Source of the DNA: Streptomyces sp. NBC_01116
Lineage (GTDB): Bacteria; Actinomycetota; Actinomycetes; Streptomycetales; Streptomycetaceae
DNA length: 64,000 nt
NCBI RefSeq assembly: GCF_041435495.1
Contig: NZ_CP108644.1
Span: 4,697,501 to 4,761,500 of the forward strand
Direction of reading: 5' to 3'
The notes beneath the pieces are model-generated. The model worked only from the letters and a program-made list of their open reading frames with translations, made no database searches and was not told where the DNA came from. Shown here one piece after another: positions 6,601 through 15,007 of this stretch. Every line of letters starts with the position of its first letter. Positions within the stretch are counted from its first letter, which is position 1. The position numbers and the translations under genes are program-made.

Positions 6601-8382
6601 ATGGGGGAGAGCGGTCTGCCCCGGCGTCTACCTGCCGTTCTGGTCCCTATTGACGGTGAGTCGTTCGCCTCCTGGCTGAACCGGGCTGCGGCCGACTGGC
6701 AACTCGCTCCCGGGGAGGCCGCGCATGCCATGGGACTGGAGTGCCACCCGGGCTACTCGGTAGTGCGCCCCTTGTTCTTCGGGATCACGCTGACCGAACG
6801 GAGCCTGGCGCGGGCCGTGGCGGCTACCGGAATCGACGCGCAGGCGCTGCGGGCGATGCAGCTGTCCTGGTACGCGACGAGTGCGTTGGATTTCGCCGGC
6901 CTGGATCTCGCCGCCGAGGCGTCGCTCACCGCGCTCGGGCACCGCGAGTGGGCCCTGTTCACCTCCAGTCGGGCATGCCCGAAGTGCCTGGCCGCCCGCC
7001 CAGTGTGGCCGCTGTGGTGGCGTCTGGGCATCGCCGCGGTGTGCCCGGTGCACCAAGTGCTGCTGGTGGACCTGTGCCGCCGTTGCGGCATCCGGCTGGG
7101 ACGCGGCTACACCGGCCATCCCCGGGGCCTGCTCACCCGCCGTCAAGAGGTGGACCTGGGCCGCTGCAACAACCGCCGCCCCGCGACCGGGCGCCGTAAA
7201 GCTGGGCTGTGCGAGCAGAATCTGGCCGCGCTTCCTGCGATCCCGGTGCCCGCCGGGCTCGCCGTACTGCAGCAGCAGGTCCTGGATATCGCCGACGGCC
7301 GCGCCGTGCCGCGGGTCGCCGGCTTGGCCGTGGCTCCGGCGGAGTTCTTCGCCGCGCTGCGGTTCACCGCCGCCCTGGTAAGGCTGGTGGCCACGGCCGA
7401 CGACCTTGCCGTCTGCACAGCTTTGCCGGGCGGTGTGGCCGAGGAGTTCGCTGCCGACCAGCGGGGGCGGGAGCAGGCCAGCCGGGGCGGCGCCGGCACC
7501 CAGCTGCGGGCCAGCCCGCCCAGCGCGGCCCACGCCGCAGCCGTGCTCGCCCTGACCGAGCCCGTGCTGTTCGCCCCGGACCGGCACACATGCCAGCAGG
7601 TGCTGAGCGCTTGGATGGGACGCGCGGTCGCCCGGCGCCGGTCACCGGGCAAGAGCGATCCTCTGCGTGTCGTGCCCCGCCCCGCCTGCCTAGAGCCGTT
7701 GGTGCGGGCCGCCGTCCCGCCCTCCTCCCGCATCGCCGGAGCCCTCGCCGTCCGTCCCGCCGCCCGGCCTCTTTTCACCATGGCCCACCTGCCCCACCTC
7801 GTCGACGCCGACGACTACACGCAGTTGCTCGCCGCCCACCTGCCCGGCACCGCCCCGGTCAGCGGGCGCCGCCTCGCCGCCCTGGCACTGGCCCGCATCG
7901 CCGGTGCCACCAGCTGGCAGCAGGCTGCCGCCGACCTGGCCATGGACCCGCTCAAGGCCGCCCGCGCCACCAACACCCTGGTCCAGCGCATCACCGACCC
8001 CGACGCTTTCTGGAGGGCCACCGAGCGGATCGGTGTCCGCCTCCGTGAGCGCGGCCTGGTCGACTACGCGGCCTGCCGCCGGAAACTGGCCAGCCTGACC
8101 ACCGTGCCGCACGCGGTGCTCTATCCGGTGTGCCGCCCGCTCGAATACGACGTCACCCTCCAGCGCCGCCGCCACTCCGCCGCCTGGACCTGGCAACACT
8201 TCACCGGCGGTGACGTCCGCGAAGCGCCTGCCTACGCCCCCGGGCTGTGGACACCGACCAGCACCGAATCCCTCCGGGAGGGCTGGCGCCGCTTCGCCGC
8301 CTGGATCCCCGACGTCGTCGCCCAGCGACTGATGGTCTTCGGGCGCGAACTTATCCATCCCGATCCGCCAGGAGGGGCATGA
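6601..8382 (+). CDS. tniQ: TniQ-family protein, long form (TnsD-like)
   Basis: A 593-residue TniQ/TnsD-like target selector. It opens LPRRLPAVLVPIDGESFASW and has the zinc block ACPKC, PLWWRLGIAAVCPVH, LCRRCG at about residues 125-165. The C-terminal 400 residues are the extra, TnsD-like part, which in known elements reads a specific attachment sequence. ATG 6601 follows GGGAGGG by 8 nt; an upstream GTG at 6580 is in frame but inside the control region. The stop overlaps the tnsA start (ATGA), so translation is coupled. It is the first gene of the tniQ-tnsA-tnsB-tnsC operon. Confidence 0.88.
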   Translation: MGESGLPRRLPAVLVPIDGESFASWLNRAAADWQLAPGEAAHAMGLECHPGYSVVRPLFFGITLTERSLARAVAATGIDAQALRAMQLSWYATSALDFAGLDLAAEASLTALGHREWALFTSSRACPKCLAARPVWPLWWRLGIAAVCPVHQVLLVDLCRRCGIRLGRGYTGHPRGLLTRRQEVDLGRCNNRRPATGRRKAGLCEQNLAALPAIPVPAGLAVLQQQVLDIADGRAVPRVAGLAVAPAEFFAALRFTAALVRLVATADDLAVCTALPGGVAEEFAADQRGREQASRGGAGTQLRASPPSAAHAAAVLALTEPVLFAPDRHTCQQVLSAWMGRAVARRRSPGKSDPLRVVPRPACLEPLVRAAVPPSSRIAGALAVRPAARPLFTMAHLPHLVDADDYTQLLAAHLPGTAPVSGRRLAALALARIAGATSWQQAAADLAMDPLKAARATNTLVQRITDPDAFWRATERIGVRLRERGLVDYAACRRKLASLTTVPHAVLYPVCRPLEYDVTLQRRRHSAAWTWQHFTGGDVREAPAYAPGLWTPTSTESLREGWRRFAAWIPDVVAQRLMVFGRELIHPDPPGGA

Positions 8383-9146
8383 GCCCGAAAAAACCCAACA
8401 CCTTGCGGCCCTTGCGGCACGCGTCCCGCCAGCTGTACATCCATTACTACGACGCCGGCGGCACCGAGCGGCTCCTGCCCGCCGCCCAGGCCGCCGAGGT
8501 GCGTTTCGAGACGTGTCTGCCCACCCGCGATTTCCCCACCTATGTCGGCCAGCAGCACACCCCCGGCGCCTACTGGGCGGCCAGCAGCGACACCGTCCTG
8601 GACTACGAGAGCTTCCTGGAAGCCCGCTGGATGAAGCTCCTCGACTTCGATGCGAAGATCGCCTGCTTCGCGTCCCAGCCCTTCATCTTTGAGGGCATCG
8701 ATACCGACGGTGCCTGGACCCACTATCCGGACCTGTTTGTGCGCCGCACCGACGGCTCCGTGCTGCTGCTGGATGTGAAGAACCCCGAACAGCTCGACAA
8801 GCCCAAAGTGCTCCTCCAAGCTCGCCGTACGGCCTTGGCCTGCCGGGAACTCGGCTGGGACTACCAGATGGTCGGCGAACCTGACCCGCAGCTGTGGGCC
8901 ACCGTCGAGTGGCTGGCCGGCTACCGCAGACCGCTGAACGCCGCCGCCCCCCTCGCGCATGTGCTTCTCCTCCGCGCCCAGGAACCGCTCAGCATCGCCG
9001 AGTTGCTCTCCCTGTGGCCCGACCCGGACATCGAACGGGCCGTCACCTACCACCTCATGTGGCACCACCGCCTGCACTTCGACCTCACCCGCCCGCTGCG
9101 AGACCACACCCAGGTGTGGGCCCCACCCGTCCCGGAGCACGCCTGA
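8379..9146 (+). CDS. tnsA: TnsA-like heteromeric transposase endonuclease
   Basis: A 255-residue restriction-fold nuclease that makes the 5' cuts at transposon ends, permitting cut-and-paste movement. Catalytic residues can be read: Glu81 (SFLEARW), Asp118 (HYPDLFVRR) and Lys134 in LLLDVKNPEQL. These have the E-(x)-D-(x)-xVK spacing of TnsA. The C-terminal segment (SIAELLSLWPDP) fits the winged-helix part that contacts TnsC. AGGAGGGG lies directly before ATG 8379. It overlaps tniQ by 4 nt and tnsB by 1 nt. All active-site residues are intact, so the element should excise rather than replicate. Confidence 0.9.
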   Translation: MSPKKPNTLRPLRHASRQLYIHYYDAGGTERLLPAAQAAEVRFETCLPTRDFPTYVGQQHTPGAYWAASSDTVLDYESFLEARWMKLLDFDAKIACFASQPFIFEGIDTDGAWTHYPDLFVRRTDGSVLLLDVKNPEQLDKPKVLLQARRTALACRELGWDYQMVGEPDPQLWATVEWLAGYRRPLNAAAPLAHVLLLRAQEPLSIAELLSLWPDPDIERAVTYHLMWHHRLHFDLTRPLRDHTQVWAPPVPEHA

Positions 9147-11290
9147 TGGATCAGCGCTACCGCATCGCAGCCGAAGGCTGGATCGAGTTCGAGGAAGAAC
9201 AGCACCAGGTCACCGGCCTCACCGGGGCCCTGGTCCGGCTGCGCTCGAACTCCGGACACCACCAGACGATCATGCTCAGCGTCCTGCTGAGCGACCTCTC
9301 CTTCCGCGCCCTTGCCGTACCGCCCGCGGACGCCGACAACGGTGCCGCGGGCCTCGATCCCGGCGGCGTCCTGGCGTCACTGAAGGACAAGCAGGCCCGC
9401 GATGACGCTCTGGAACTCGAAGCCCACCTGTACGAGGCCACCACCGGCTATCGCTCGGGCGACTCGCTCGACAAGGAGTCCGGTGAGCCCCGCCCGCAGT
9501 ACCACCCCGACCTCCTGCTCTCCGCCCGCGTCGTGGCCAAGGCGGCCGAGCTTGACCTGACCGAGCGGCGCATCTGGCAGCTCCTCGAAGGATGGCAGGA
9601 GAAGGGCCTATGGGGGCTGGTCGACCGCCGCAAGGCACGGCTGAAGAACCCGCTGCGCAACATTGACGAGCGGGTGATCGCCGCGATCCGCGAACAGGGT
9701 GCCGCCGAACGCCGCGACAGCTCCTCCAGCGTCTCCACCCGCTTTCGCCGCCGTACCCAGAACCGGCTGGACGCGGACTACGGCCCCGGCGTCGTGGAGC
9801 TGCCCAAGCCCGACACCTTCCGCCGCGTGGTCAAGCTGATCCTCCACCACAGCCCCTCCGACCCCGCCTACCAGCGGATCTCGGATGCCAACCAGCCCGA
9901 CCGCACCTTCGGCAACGTCCTCGCCCATCGGCCCGGCCAGGTCGTCATGCTCGACACCACCCCGCTCGACGTCCTGGCCTTCGACCCCGCGATGAACGCC
10001 ACCTACAACGTCGAACTCACCGTCGCCATCGACGTCGCCACCCGCTCCATCCTCGCCTGGCGCCTCACCCCGCTGGGCACCAAGGCCATCGATATCGGCC
10101 TGCTGCTGGCGGACATCATGACGCCCGAACCGATGCGCCCTCAGTGGGCCGACGCCCTGCGCTACCAGATGCTCCGCGTCCCCTACGAGCGCCACCTCAG
10201 CGTCGATGAACGCCTCGCCGAGGCTGCCGCGCGGCCCGTCATCTACCCCGAGACGCTGCTCTACGACCACGGCAAGCCCTACAAGTCCGACGTCGTCAAG
10301 CGCGCCTGCCGCAAATGGAAGATCGACCTCCAGGACGCCCGCAAACTGAAGCCCACGGACAAACCTCAAGTGGAACGTTTGTTCGGGACGGTTCGGGAAC
10401 AGCTGTCCATGCACATCGCGGGTTACAAGGGCTTCAACGTCGCTCACCGCGGCCAGCACGTCGAAGAGCAGGCCCGCTGGACCTTGGACGAGATCGCCGA
10501 GTTCTTCGCCGAATACGTCATCGCGGTCTACCAGAACCAGCACCACAGGGGTCTGCACCTGCACGGCTTTCCCGACCTAAACGTTTCGCCCAACGAAGCG
10601 TACGCTATGGCGCTCGGCTCGGCCGGCTACGTCGATTGTCCCCGCGACCCGAACCTGTACTACGAGTTGCTGCCCATCGCGGACGGCGGCCGTGCGATCA
10701 ACTCTTACGGCGTCGAACTCAACTACCTGATTTACAACGCGGACATCCTCTACCAGCTCCGCCGGGCCAAGTCCCCGTACGACAACGGACGCTGGCCCAT
10801 CCGCTACGACCCCCGCAACCTGCTGCACGCCTACTTCCACAACCCCAGCAACAACACCTGGTACACGCTGCGCTGGACCAAAGCCCTCAATGACCTGCAG
10901 CCCTTCACTGACATCACCCTGCGCGAGGCCAGGCGCCTGGTCGAACTCCGCGATGGCGACCCGAAGGACAAGGACTTCCAGGAGCAGATCGCCAAGGCCC
11001 TGTGGGACCTGCAGAACCGCACCGACGCCCCCGAGATGTGGACCAAGACCGACCGCAAGCGCCACACCCGCGACCGGCATCGCGGCGAGGCGCAAGCCCA
11101 GGACGAAGCACGCTCCACCCGCGCGGTCCCCGCCACCGCCCCGCCGCCGCGGCTGGTACCGGAAGTCGTTGAGTCGACTGTCCCCTCGCTGCACGCCGTC
11201 CCCGACCTGCCCGGCGAGGACGACGACTTCGACCCGTTCGCTGTCCAGCCCGCCGAGGTCTGGAACCCCCACACCAGCCAGGAAGGCTGA
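9146..11290 (+). CDS. tnsB: TnsB-like DDE transposase (Mu-type C-terminus)
   Basis: A 714-residue recombinase that binds the element ends and joins 3' ends to target DNA. The catalytic triad is readable: Asp270 (VMLDTTPLDV), Asp374 (LLYDHGKPYKS) and Glu410 (KPQVERLFGT). Upstream lie two HTH-like segments, including LTERRIWQLLEGWQEKGLWG. A Mu-type beta-barrel domain follows the RNase H fold, and a Pro- and charge-rich tail is likely to engage TnsC. ATG 9146 overlaps the tnsA stop by one base. A much longer in-frame upstream extension is spurious, because it would overlay tnsA in another frame. The gene is intact by motif. Confidence 0.92.
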   Translation: MDQRYRIAAEGWIEFEEEQHQVTGLTGALVRLRSNSGHHQTIMLSVLLSDLSFRALAVPPADADNGAAGLDPGGVLASLKDKQARDDALELEAHLYEATTGYRSGDSLDKESGEPRPQYHPDLLLSARVVAKAAELDLTERRIWQLLEGWQEKGLWGLVDRRKARLKNPLRNIDERVIAAIREQGAAERRDSSSSVSTRFRRRTQNRLDADYGPGVVELPKPDTFRRVVKLILHHSPSDPAYQRISDANQPDRTFGNVLAHRPGQVVMLDTTPLDVLAFDPAMNATYNVELTVAIDVATRSILAWRLTPLGTKAIDIGLLLADIMTPEPMRPQWADALRYQMLRVPYERHLSVDERLAEAAARPVIYPETLLYDHGKPYKSDVVKRACRKWKIDLQDARKLKPTDKPQVERLFGTVREQLSMHIAGYKGFNVAHRGQHVEEQARWTLDEIAEFFAEYVIAVYQNQHHRGLHLHGFPDLNVSPNEAYAMALGSAGYVDCPRDPNLYYELLPIADGGRAINSYGVELNYLIYNADILYQLRRAKSPYDNGRWPIRYDPRNLLHAYFHNPSNNTWYTLRWTKALNDLQPFTDITLREARRLVELRDGDPKDKDFQEQIAKALWDLQNRTDAPEMWTKTDRKRHTRDRHRGEAQAQDEARSTRAVPATAPPPRLVPEVVESTVPSLHAVPDLPGEDDDFDPFAVQPAEVWNPHTSQEG

Positions 11291-11292
11291 TC

Positions 11293-12477
11293 ATGCCGAC
11301 ACCTTTTTCCTCCGGGGACGCTTACGGTCCCGGCGACTTCAAGCACCCCGGACTGTCTGAGCCGCGCACCAAAGAGGAATGGCGCGAATACCTCGACTAC
11401 CAGCTCCCGCCCCGACCGGCCCTGCTGCCCCCCGAGGTCTACAAGCGGCTCAGCGCAAAGGAACGGCACCTTCACAATCAGGCCCGCGCCGCTCACCACA
11501 GCGCCCTGATCATCGTCCGCACCAGTCAGATGAAAACCATCCACCACCAGATCCGCCGCCGGATGATGACCAACGCCCACCAGCCCGCCGGTGCCCGCCG
11601 CAGCATCGTCCTCGACGGGCCCGCCACCCTCGGCAAGTCAACGCTGGTCAAGACGTTCGCCTACGACTTCGAGCATGAACTGAGGGGCACCTACCCCGAA
11701 CGCTTCCTTAATCAGTACATAGTTGACGATCACATGATCGACTACACCCCTGTCGTGTACATCAACATCCCCTCGCAAGCCACGCCCAAGGACCTGTCCA
11801 TCGCGCTCGCCCAGTACCTCGGCCAGAGATACCGGTCCGGCGCGACCAAGAGCGACATCACCCGTCTCGTCCTGGAGAAGATGCGCATGGTCGGCGTCGA
11901 ACTCGTTATCATCGACGACGCGCATTTCATGGACCTGTCCTTTAAAGAGGGAAAGGTCGTCAACGACCACCTGAAGTACATCGCGAACCACACCGCGGCC
12001 ACCTTTATCTACACCGGAGTCGACCTCGAGCATTCCGGCCTCTTCCTTGAGGGCATCGGTGGTGCCCGTGTCACCCAGACCGCCGGCCGCAACACCCTGC
12101 TGCACATGACCGAGTACGCCATCCGCACCAGGGCGGAAAAGGCCGACTGGGTCTCCGTCATCACCGCGATGGAGGAGGCGCTCGTCTTGTACAAACACCG
12201 GCCAGGCACCCTCACGGGCGAGTGGGAGTATCTGTACCGGCGCACTGGAGGAAACATCAGCTCCCTGGCTGAGCTCATCCGTGAAGCGGCGGCCGACGCG
12301 GTGCTTACCGAAGCCGAAGGGATCGACCGGAAACTCCTCGACGGCATCGCGATCAATGAGCACGCCCAAAGCACCTACGAGGCCAACTGGGGTCAGACAG
12401 AACCGACTCCGCCGCCTCCCGGCAACCCCAAGAACCCTGCCGCTGAGGACGAGGAGGGCGAAGCCGAAGCCAGTTAG
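11293..12477 (+). CDS. tnsC: TnsC/TniB-like AAA+ ATPase regulator
   Basis: A 394-residue AAA+ ATPase that bridges TniQ-bound target DNA and the TnsAB transposase. Walker A is LDGPATLGKST with Lys115, and Walker B is ELVIIDDAH with Asp208/209. A sensor-like segment, TFIYTGVDL, follows. The N-terminal 90 residues are rich in charged residues, and the last 40 are acidic (EDEEGEAEAS). It lies 2 nt after tnsB and ends the operon. Its TAG stop overlaps the TAA stop of the convergent kinase gene by two bases, so the two transcripts must overlap at their 3' ends. Confidence 0.92.
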   Translation: MPTPFSSGDAYGPGDFKHPGLSEPRTKEEWREYLDYQLPPRPALLPPEVYKRLSAKERHLHNQARAAHHSALIIVRTSQMKTIHHQIRRRMMTNAHQPAGARRSIVLDGPATLGKSTLVKTFAYDFEHELRGTYPERFLNQYIVDDHMIDYTPVVYINIPSQATPKDLSIALAQYLGQRYRSGATKSDITRLVLEKMRMVGVELVIIDDAHFMDLSFKEGKVVNDHLKYIANHTAATFIYTGVDLEHSGLFLEGIGGARVTQTAGRNTLLHMTEYAIRTRAEKADWVSVITAMEEALVLYKHRPGTLTGEWEYLYRRTGGNISSLAELIREAAADAVLTEAEGIDRKLLDGIAINEHAQSTYEANWGQTEPTPPPPGNPKNPAAEDEEGEAEAS

Positions 12478-14855
12478 GGAACAGGGGTCCGAAGAGCCGT
12501 ACGAAGCTGCGGCGCCAGTGCTTGCTTGTCCAGGAGGTCCCGGAAGTGGACCGCGCTGTCGGGGTGGTCTTGCAGGGCTGACGCCACAAGAACTGCGGCC
12601 GCTCCGTGCAAGGTGAGCAGCCATGCGGCGATCACATCCCGGGGCCGGTACTGGTCCCAGATGCTGTCCCATACACACATCGCCCGCGTCGCCTCGTCCA
12701 ACAGGTCCCAGGAACCTGCAGAGGCGGCGAAGGCGGAGACACGGTGGAGCCACAGGATGGCGCGGTGGGCCTCGGCGTACTGGATACGACGCTGTGGGGC
12801 CGCAGCATGGGAGCTCAGCGCTTCGACGAGCACTTCCGACTCGGCTGGCAGGCGCATCAGTCCCTCGGCCGCCCTCTCGGGCAGGAGTTGGGTCAGCACC
12901 CCGACGTAGAGGTCTTGATCCTCTGGATGGTCGGCGGTGAAGGAGAGGAACGTCTGCACGGGCTCCGGATGGCCGCCGTGGGCAGCGGAAAGCAACGCCT
13001 GGCCCTGCTCTGCCGGAGTCAGCACCGGGCCGGTGAGTTTGTCCTGCATCAGCTGGCGCAGGTCAGCGGCCGTCTGGGGGCGACTGCGTGGATCGCGGGC
13101 GGTCGCCGCTCGGACGATCTCCCGCCACGGCCCTGCGGAGGGCAGCAGCCGTTGGGTCATGACGGGGACGTCTCCTGTCAGCGCCCAGGCCATCACGCGG
13201 CCGACACCATAGATGTCGGCCGCCGGGGTGGCGTCGTGAGCGTTGATGAACAGCTCCGGCGCAGCGAATCCGTCGGTGCCGACTTCCGCGCGGGTGCGGT
13301 CGGATGTCGTCTGTCCGCGAGGGCGGCGCACGACGCCCCAGTCGCCGAGCCTCCACCGCCCGTCGAGGTAGAGGATGTTGGAGGGTTTGACGTCGCGGTG
13401 TATCCAGCCATCCGCATGCGCGTTGTGCGCGACCTCCAGCACATTGAGGAGCGCATTCACCAACTCCGCAAGTTGTGTCGTCTCTTTCAGCTGCTCACGA
13501 CAGTCCTCGGCGGTGCACTGCGCCAGCGGCATGACGAGCCAGCCCTCGACGGGGTTGGCGTCAAGGACCGGCACGTAGTTCGGGTGCGAGTTGAGGTCTT
13601 GGGCGACTTCGATCTCACGCCTCATACGCGCAGCGGGCGTATCCCGCCAGGAGAGGCGGCGTTTGAAGGCGACACGGACACCGGTGGCCTTATGAGTGGC
13701 CTCGAAAACCTGTGCCTGGCCGCCGACCTTCATCGGAAGCCGCTCCAGGGCATAGTCCTTACGCTGCCCGCGGGCCACACCCTGCACCGCCGCGTAAGGG
13801 CCTAGGGGAGCCGGCAGGTCAGAGGGACGAGTGTCCTGGCCCGGCACGCCAGTCTCGGCCTCCCGGCCGTCCGGGCTCGATTGATCAGGCTCGCCGCCCG
13901 CGCCCGGCCTGCCCCAGACCGCGGTGGCTATCCGCTCGAAATCGGAGGCTCCCGGTCGGGGTGTGTACCGCGAAGGTGCGTCGTGGGGTGCGGTGTCCGC
14001 GTCGGCACCGGTGAGGCGGCGTGCCCCGTAGACGGGGTAGCCGCTGATGTGGGCCACGGGTACGAAGGCGTAGCCGTCACGCCGCACCATCCTGTCCACG
14101 AGCTCGCTCAGGATTGCAGCCTCGGCATCATCGGATCGCACTTCGGGGTGCACCATTTGCGACAGGAACTGCAGGAGAACAAGATCCGGACCGTTGTTCA
14201 GTGCGAAGCGGTCATCGGTGTAGATCCAGTCGTCTTCCCAGTCGTAGTTGTTGTACCGGTGCTGCGTGATGTCGCCTTCTGCGTCAGTGAACCGGTCGTC
14301 CGAGCTGGGCAGCTCTTCAAGTGGGTAGAGACGGCGGAGGAAGGCGATTTCCTCGAGATCGCCGAACCAACGCACCTCCCTGCTCGTCAGTTGCTGGAAG
14401 AGCCGCGTACGCGTGACATGGGTGATGTCCCGTGCGTCGGAAGGAATGGACGTGGGCTGCGGGTCCGGAGAAGCAGCGGTGGGCGCAGGTTGGATCCGAA
14501 GGTCTTGGTTCAGAAGGTAGCCGTCGCGATTCAGTGCCTCGCGGAGCTCCTCCAGCTCAGCGGCTTCGATGCCGTTCGCGCCGTGCTTCCGGCTGTCGCG
14601 GTCAAGACGTCGCAGCAACGTCTCGAATACGCGCAGCGCCCTGCGCGCATGTTCCTGGTCGGTCCAGTCGACCGACGCCTCGTACGCGTCGAACGTCTGC
14701 TGACGGGCTCCCCCATGACGAGGTGTGGCGATCTCGCGGCGCGCGAAGTTCTCGCTCTCCCAGTACTCGTCAATGGCTGCAATGTACAGATTGCTCATCA
14801 TTCGGCGCACAGCGTTGCGCGCAGCACGGGAAACAATCGGTCGATCAGCAGCCAT
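12474..14855 (-). CDS. Ser/Thr protein kinase with AbiJ-type N-terminal domains
   Basis: A 793-residue three-part protein. Residues about 1-125 hold a helical domain (SVDWTDQEHARRALRVFETL, then REALNRDGYLL). Residues about 145-285 (VRWFGDLEEIAFLRRLYPLE, then DRFTDAEGDITQHR and HISGYPVYGARRL) match, from memory, the AbiJ-NTD3-type domain of phage-defence proteins. A Hanks-type kinase follows at about 380-640 with Lys398 (VAFKRRL), HRDVKPSN (Asp488), Asp505 in GDWG rather than DFG, and FAAPE. A helical C-terminal region completes it. The intact catalytic residues suggest a phage-sensing kinase carried as transposon cargo; the role is inferred from domains and place. Confidence 0.8.
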   Translation of the reverse strand: MAADRPIVSRAARNAVRRMMSNLYIAAIDEYWESENFARREIATPRHGGARQQTFDAYEASVDWTDQEHARRALRVFETLLRRLDRDSRKHGANGIEAAELEELREALNRDGYLLNQDLRIQPAPTAASPDPQPTSIPSDARDITHVTRTRLFQQLTSREVRWFGDLEEIAFLRRLYPLEELPSSDDRFTDAEGDITQHRYNNYDWEDDWIYTDDRFALNNGPDLVLLQFLSQMVHPEVRSDDAEAAILSELVDRMVRRDGYAFVPVAHISGYPVYGARRLTGADADTAPHDAPSRYTPRPGASDFERIATAVWGRPGAGGEPDQSSPDGREAETGVPGQDTRPSDLPAPLGPYAAVQGVARGQRKDYALERLPMKVGGQAQVFEATHKATGVRVAFKRRLSWRDTPAARMRREIEVAQDLNSHPNYVPVLDANPVEGWLVMPLAQCTAEDCREQLKETTQLAELVNALLNVLEVAHNAHADGWIHRDVKPSNILYLDGRWRLGDWGVVRRPRGQTTSDRTRAEVGTDGFAAPELFINAHDATPAADIYGVGRVMAWALTGDVPVMTQRLLPSAGPWREIVRAATARDPRSRPQTAADLRQLMQDKLTGPVLTPAEQGQALLSAAHGGHPEPVQTFLSFTADHPEDQDLYVGVLTQLLPERAAEGLMRLPAESEVLVEALSSHAAAPQRRIQYAEAHRAILWLHRVSAFAASAGSWDLLDEATRAMCVWDSIWDQYRPRDVIAAWLLTLHGAAAVLVASALQDHPDSAVHFRDLLDKQALAPQLRTALRTPVP

Positions 14856-14924
14856 GAAGGCACATTAGACGACCAGTCGCACCGCTCACGGCCCGCTGGG
14901 TGCGGTGGACTTGAACCCGGCCCT

Positions 14925-14945
14925 GGCGCTGGTTCCACCGGCGCC
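14925..14945 (-). terminator. Stem-loop between helicase and kinase genes
   Basis: GGCGCTGG and CCGGCGCC form an 8-bp stem (one G-U pair) around TTCCA in the 152-bp gap between the helicase stop (15008) and the kinase start (14855). It would end helicase transcripts or attenuate read-through into the kinase gene. Confidence 0.4.
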
Positions 14946-15007
14946 GGGCCCAAGGCGGTAGGCCCTCGCATCCCGCAGGGCCGGTGCCCGGTCTGCCATC
15001 GGTGAAT

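Noticed and set aside
8894..9145. Longer tnsB start at 8894
   Set aside because: The extension lies inside tnsA, which has readable catalytic residues in its own frame.
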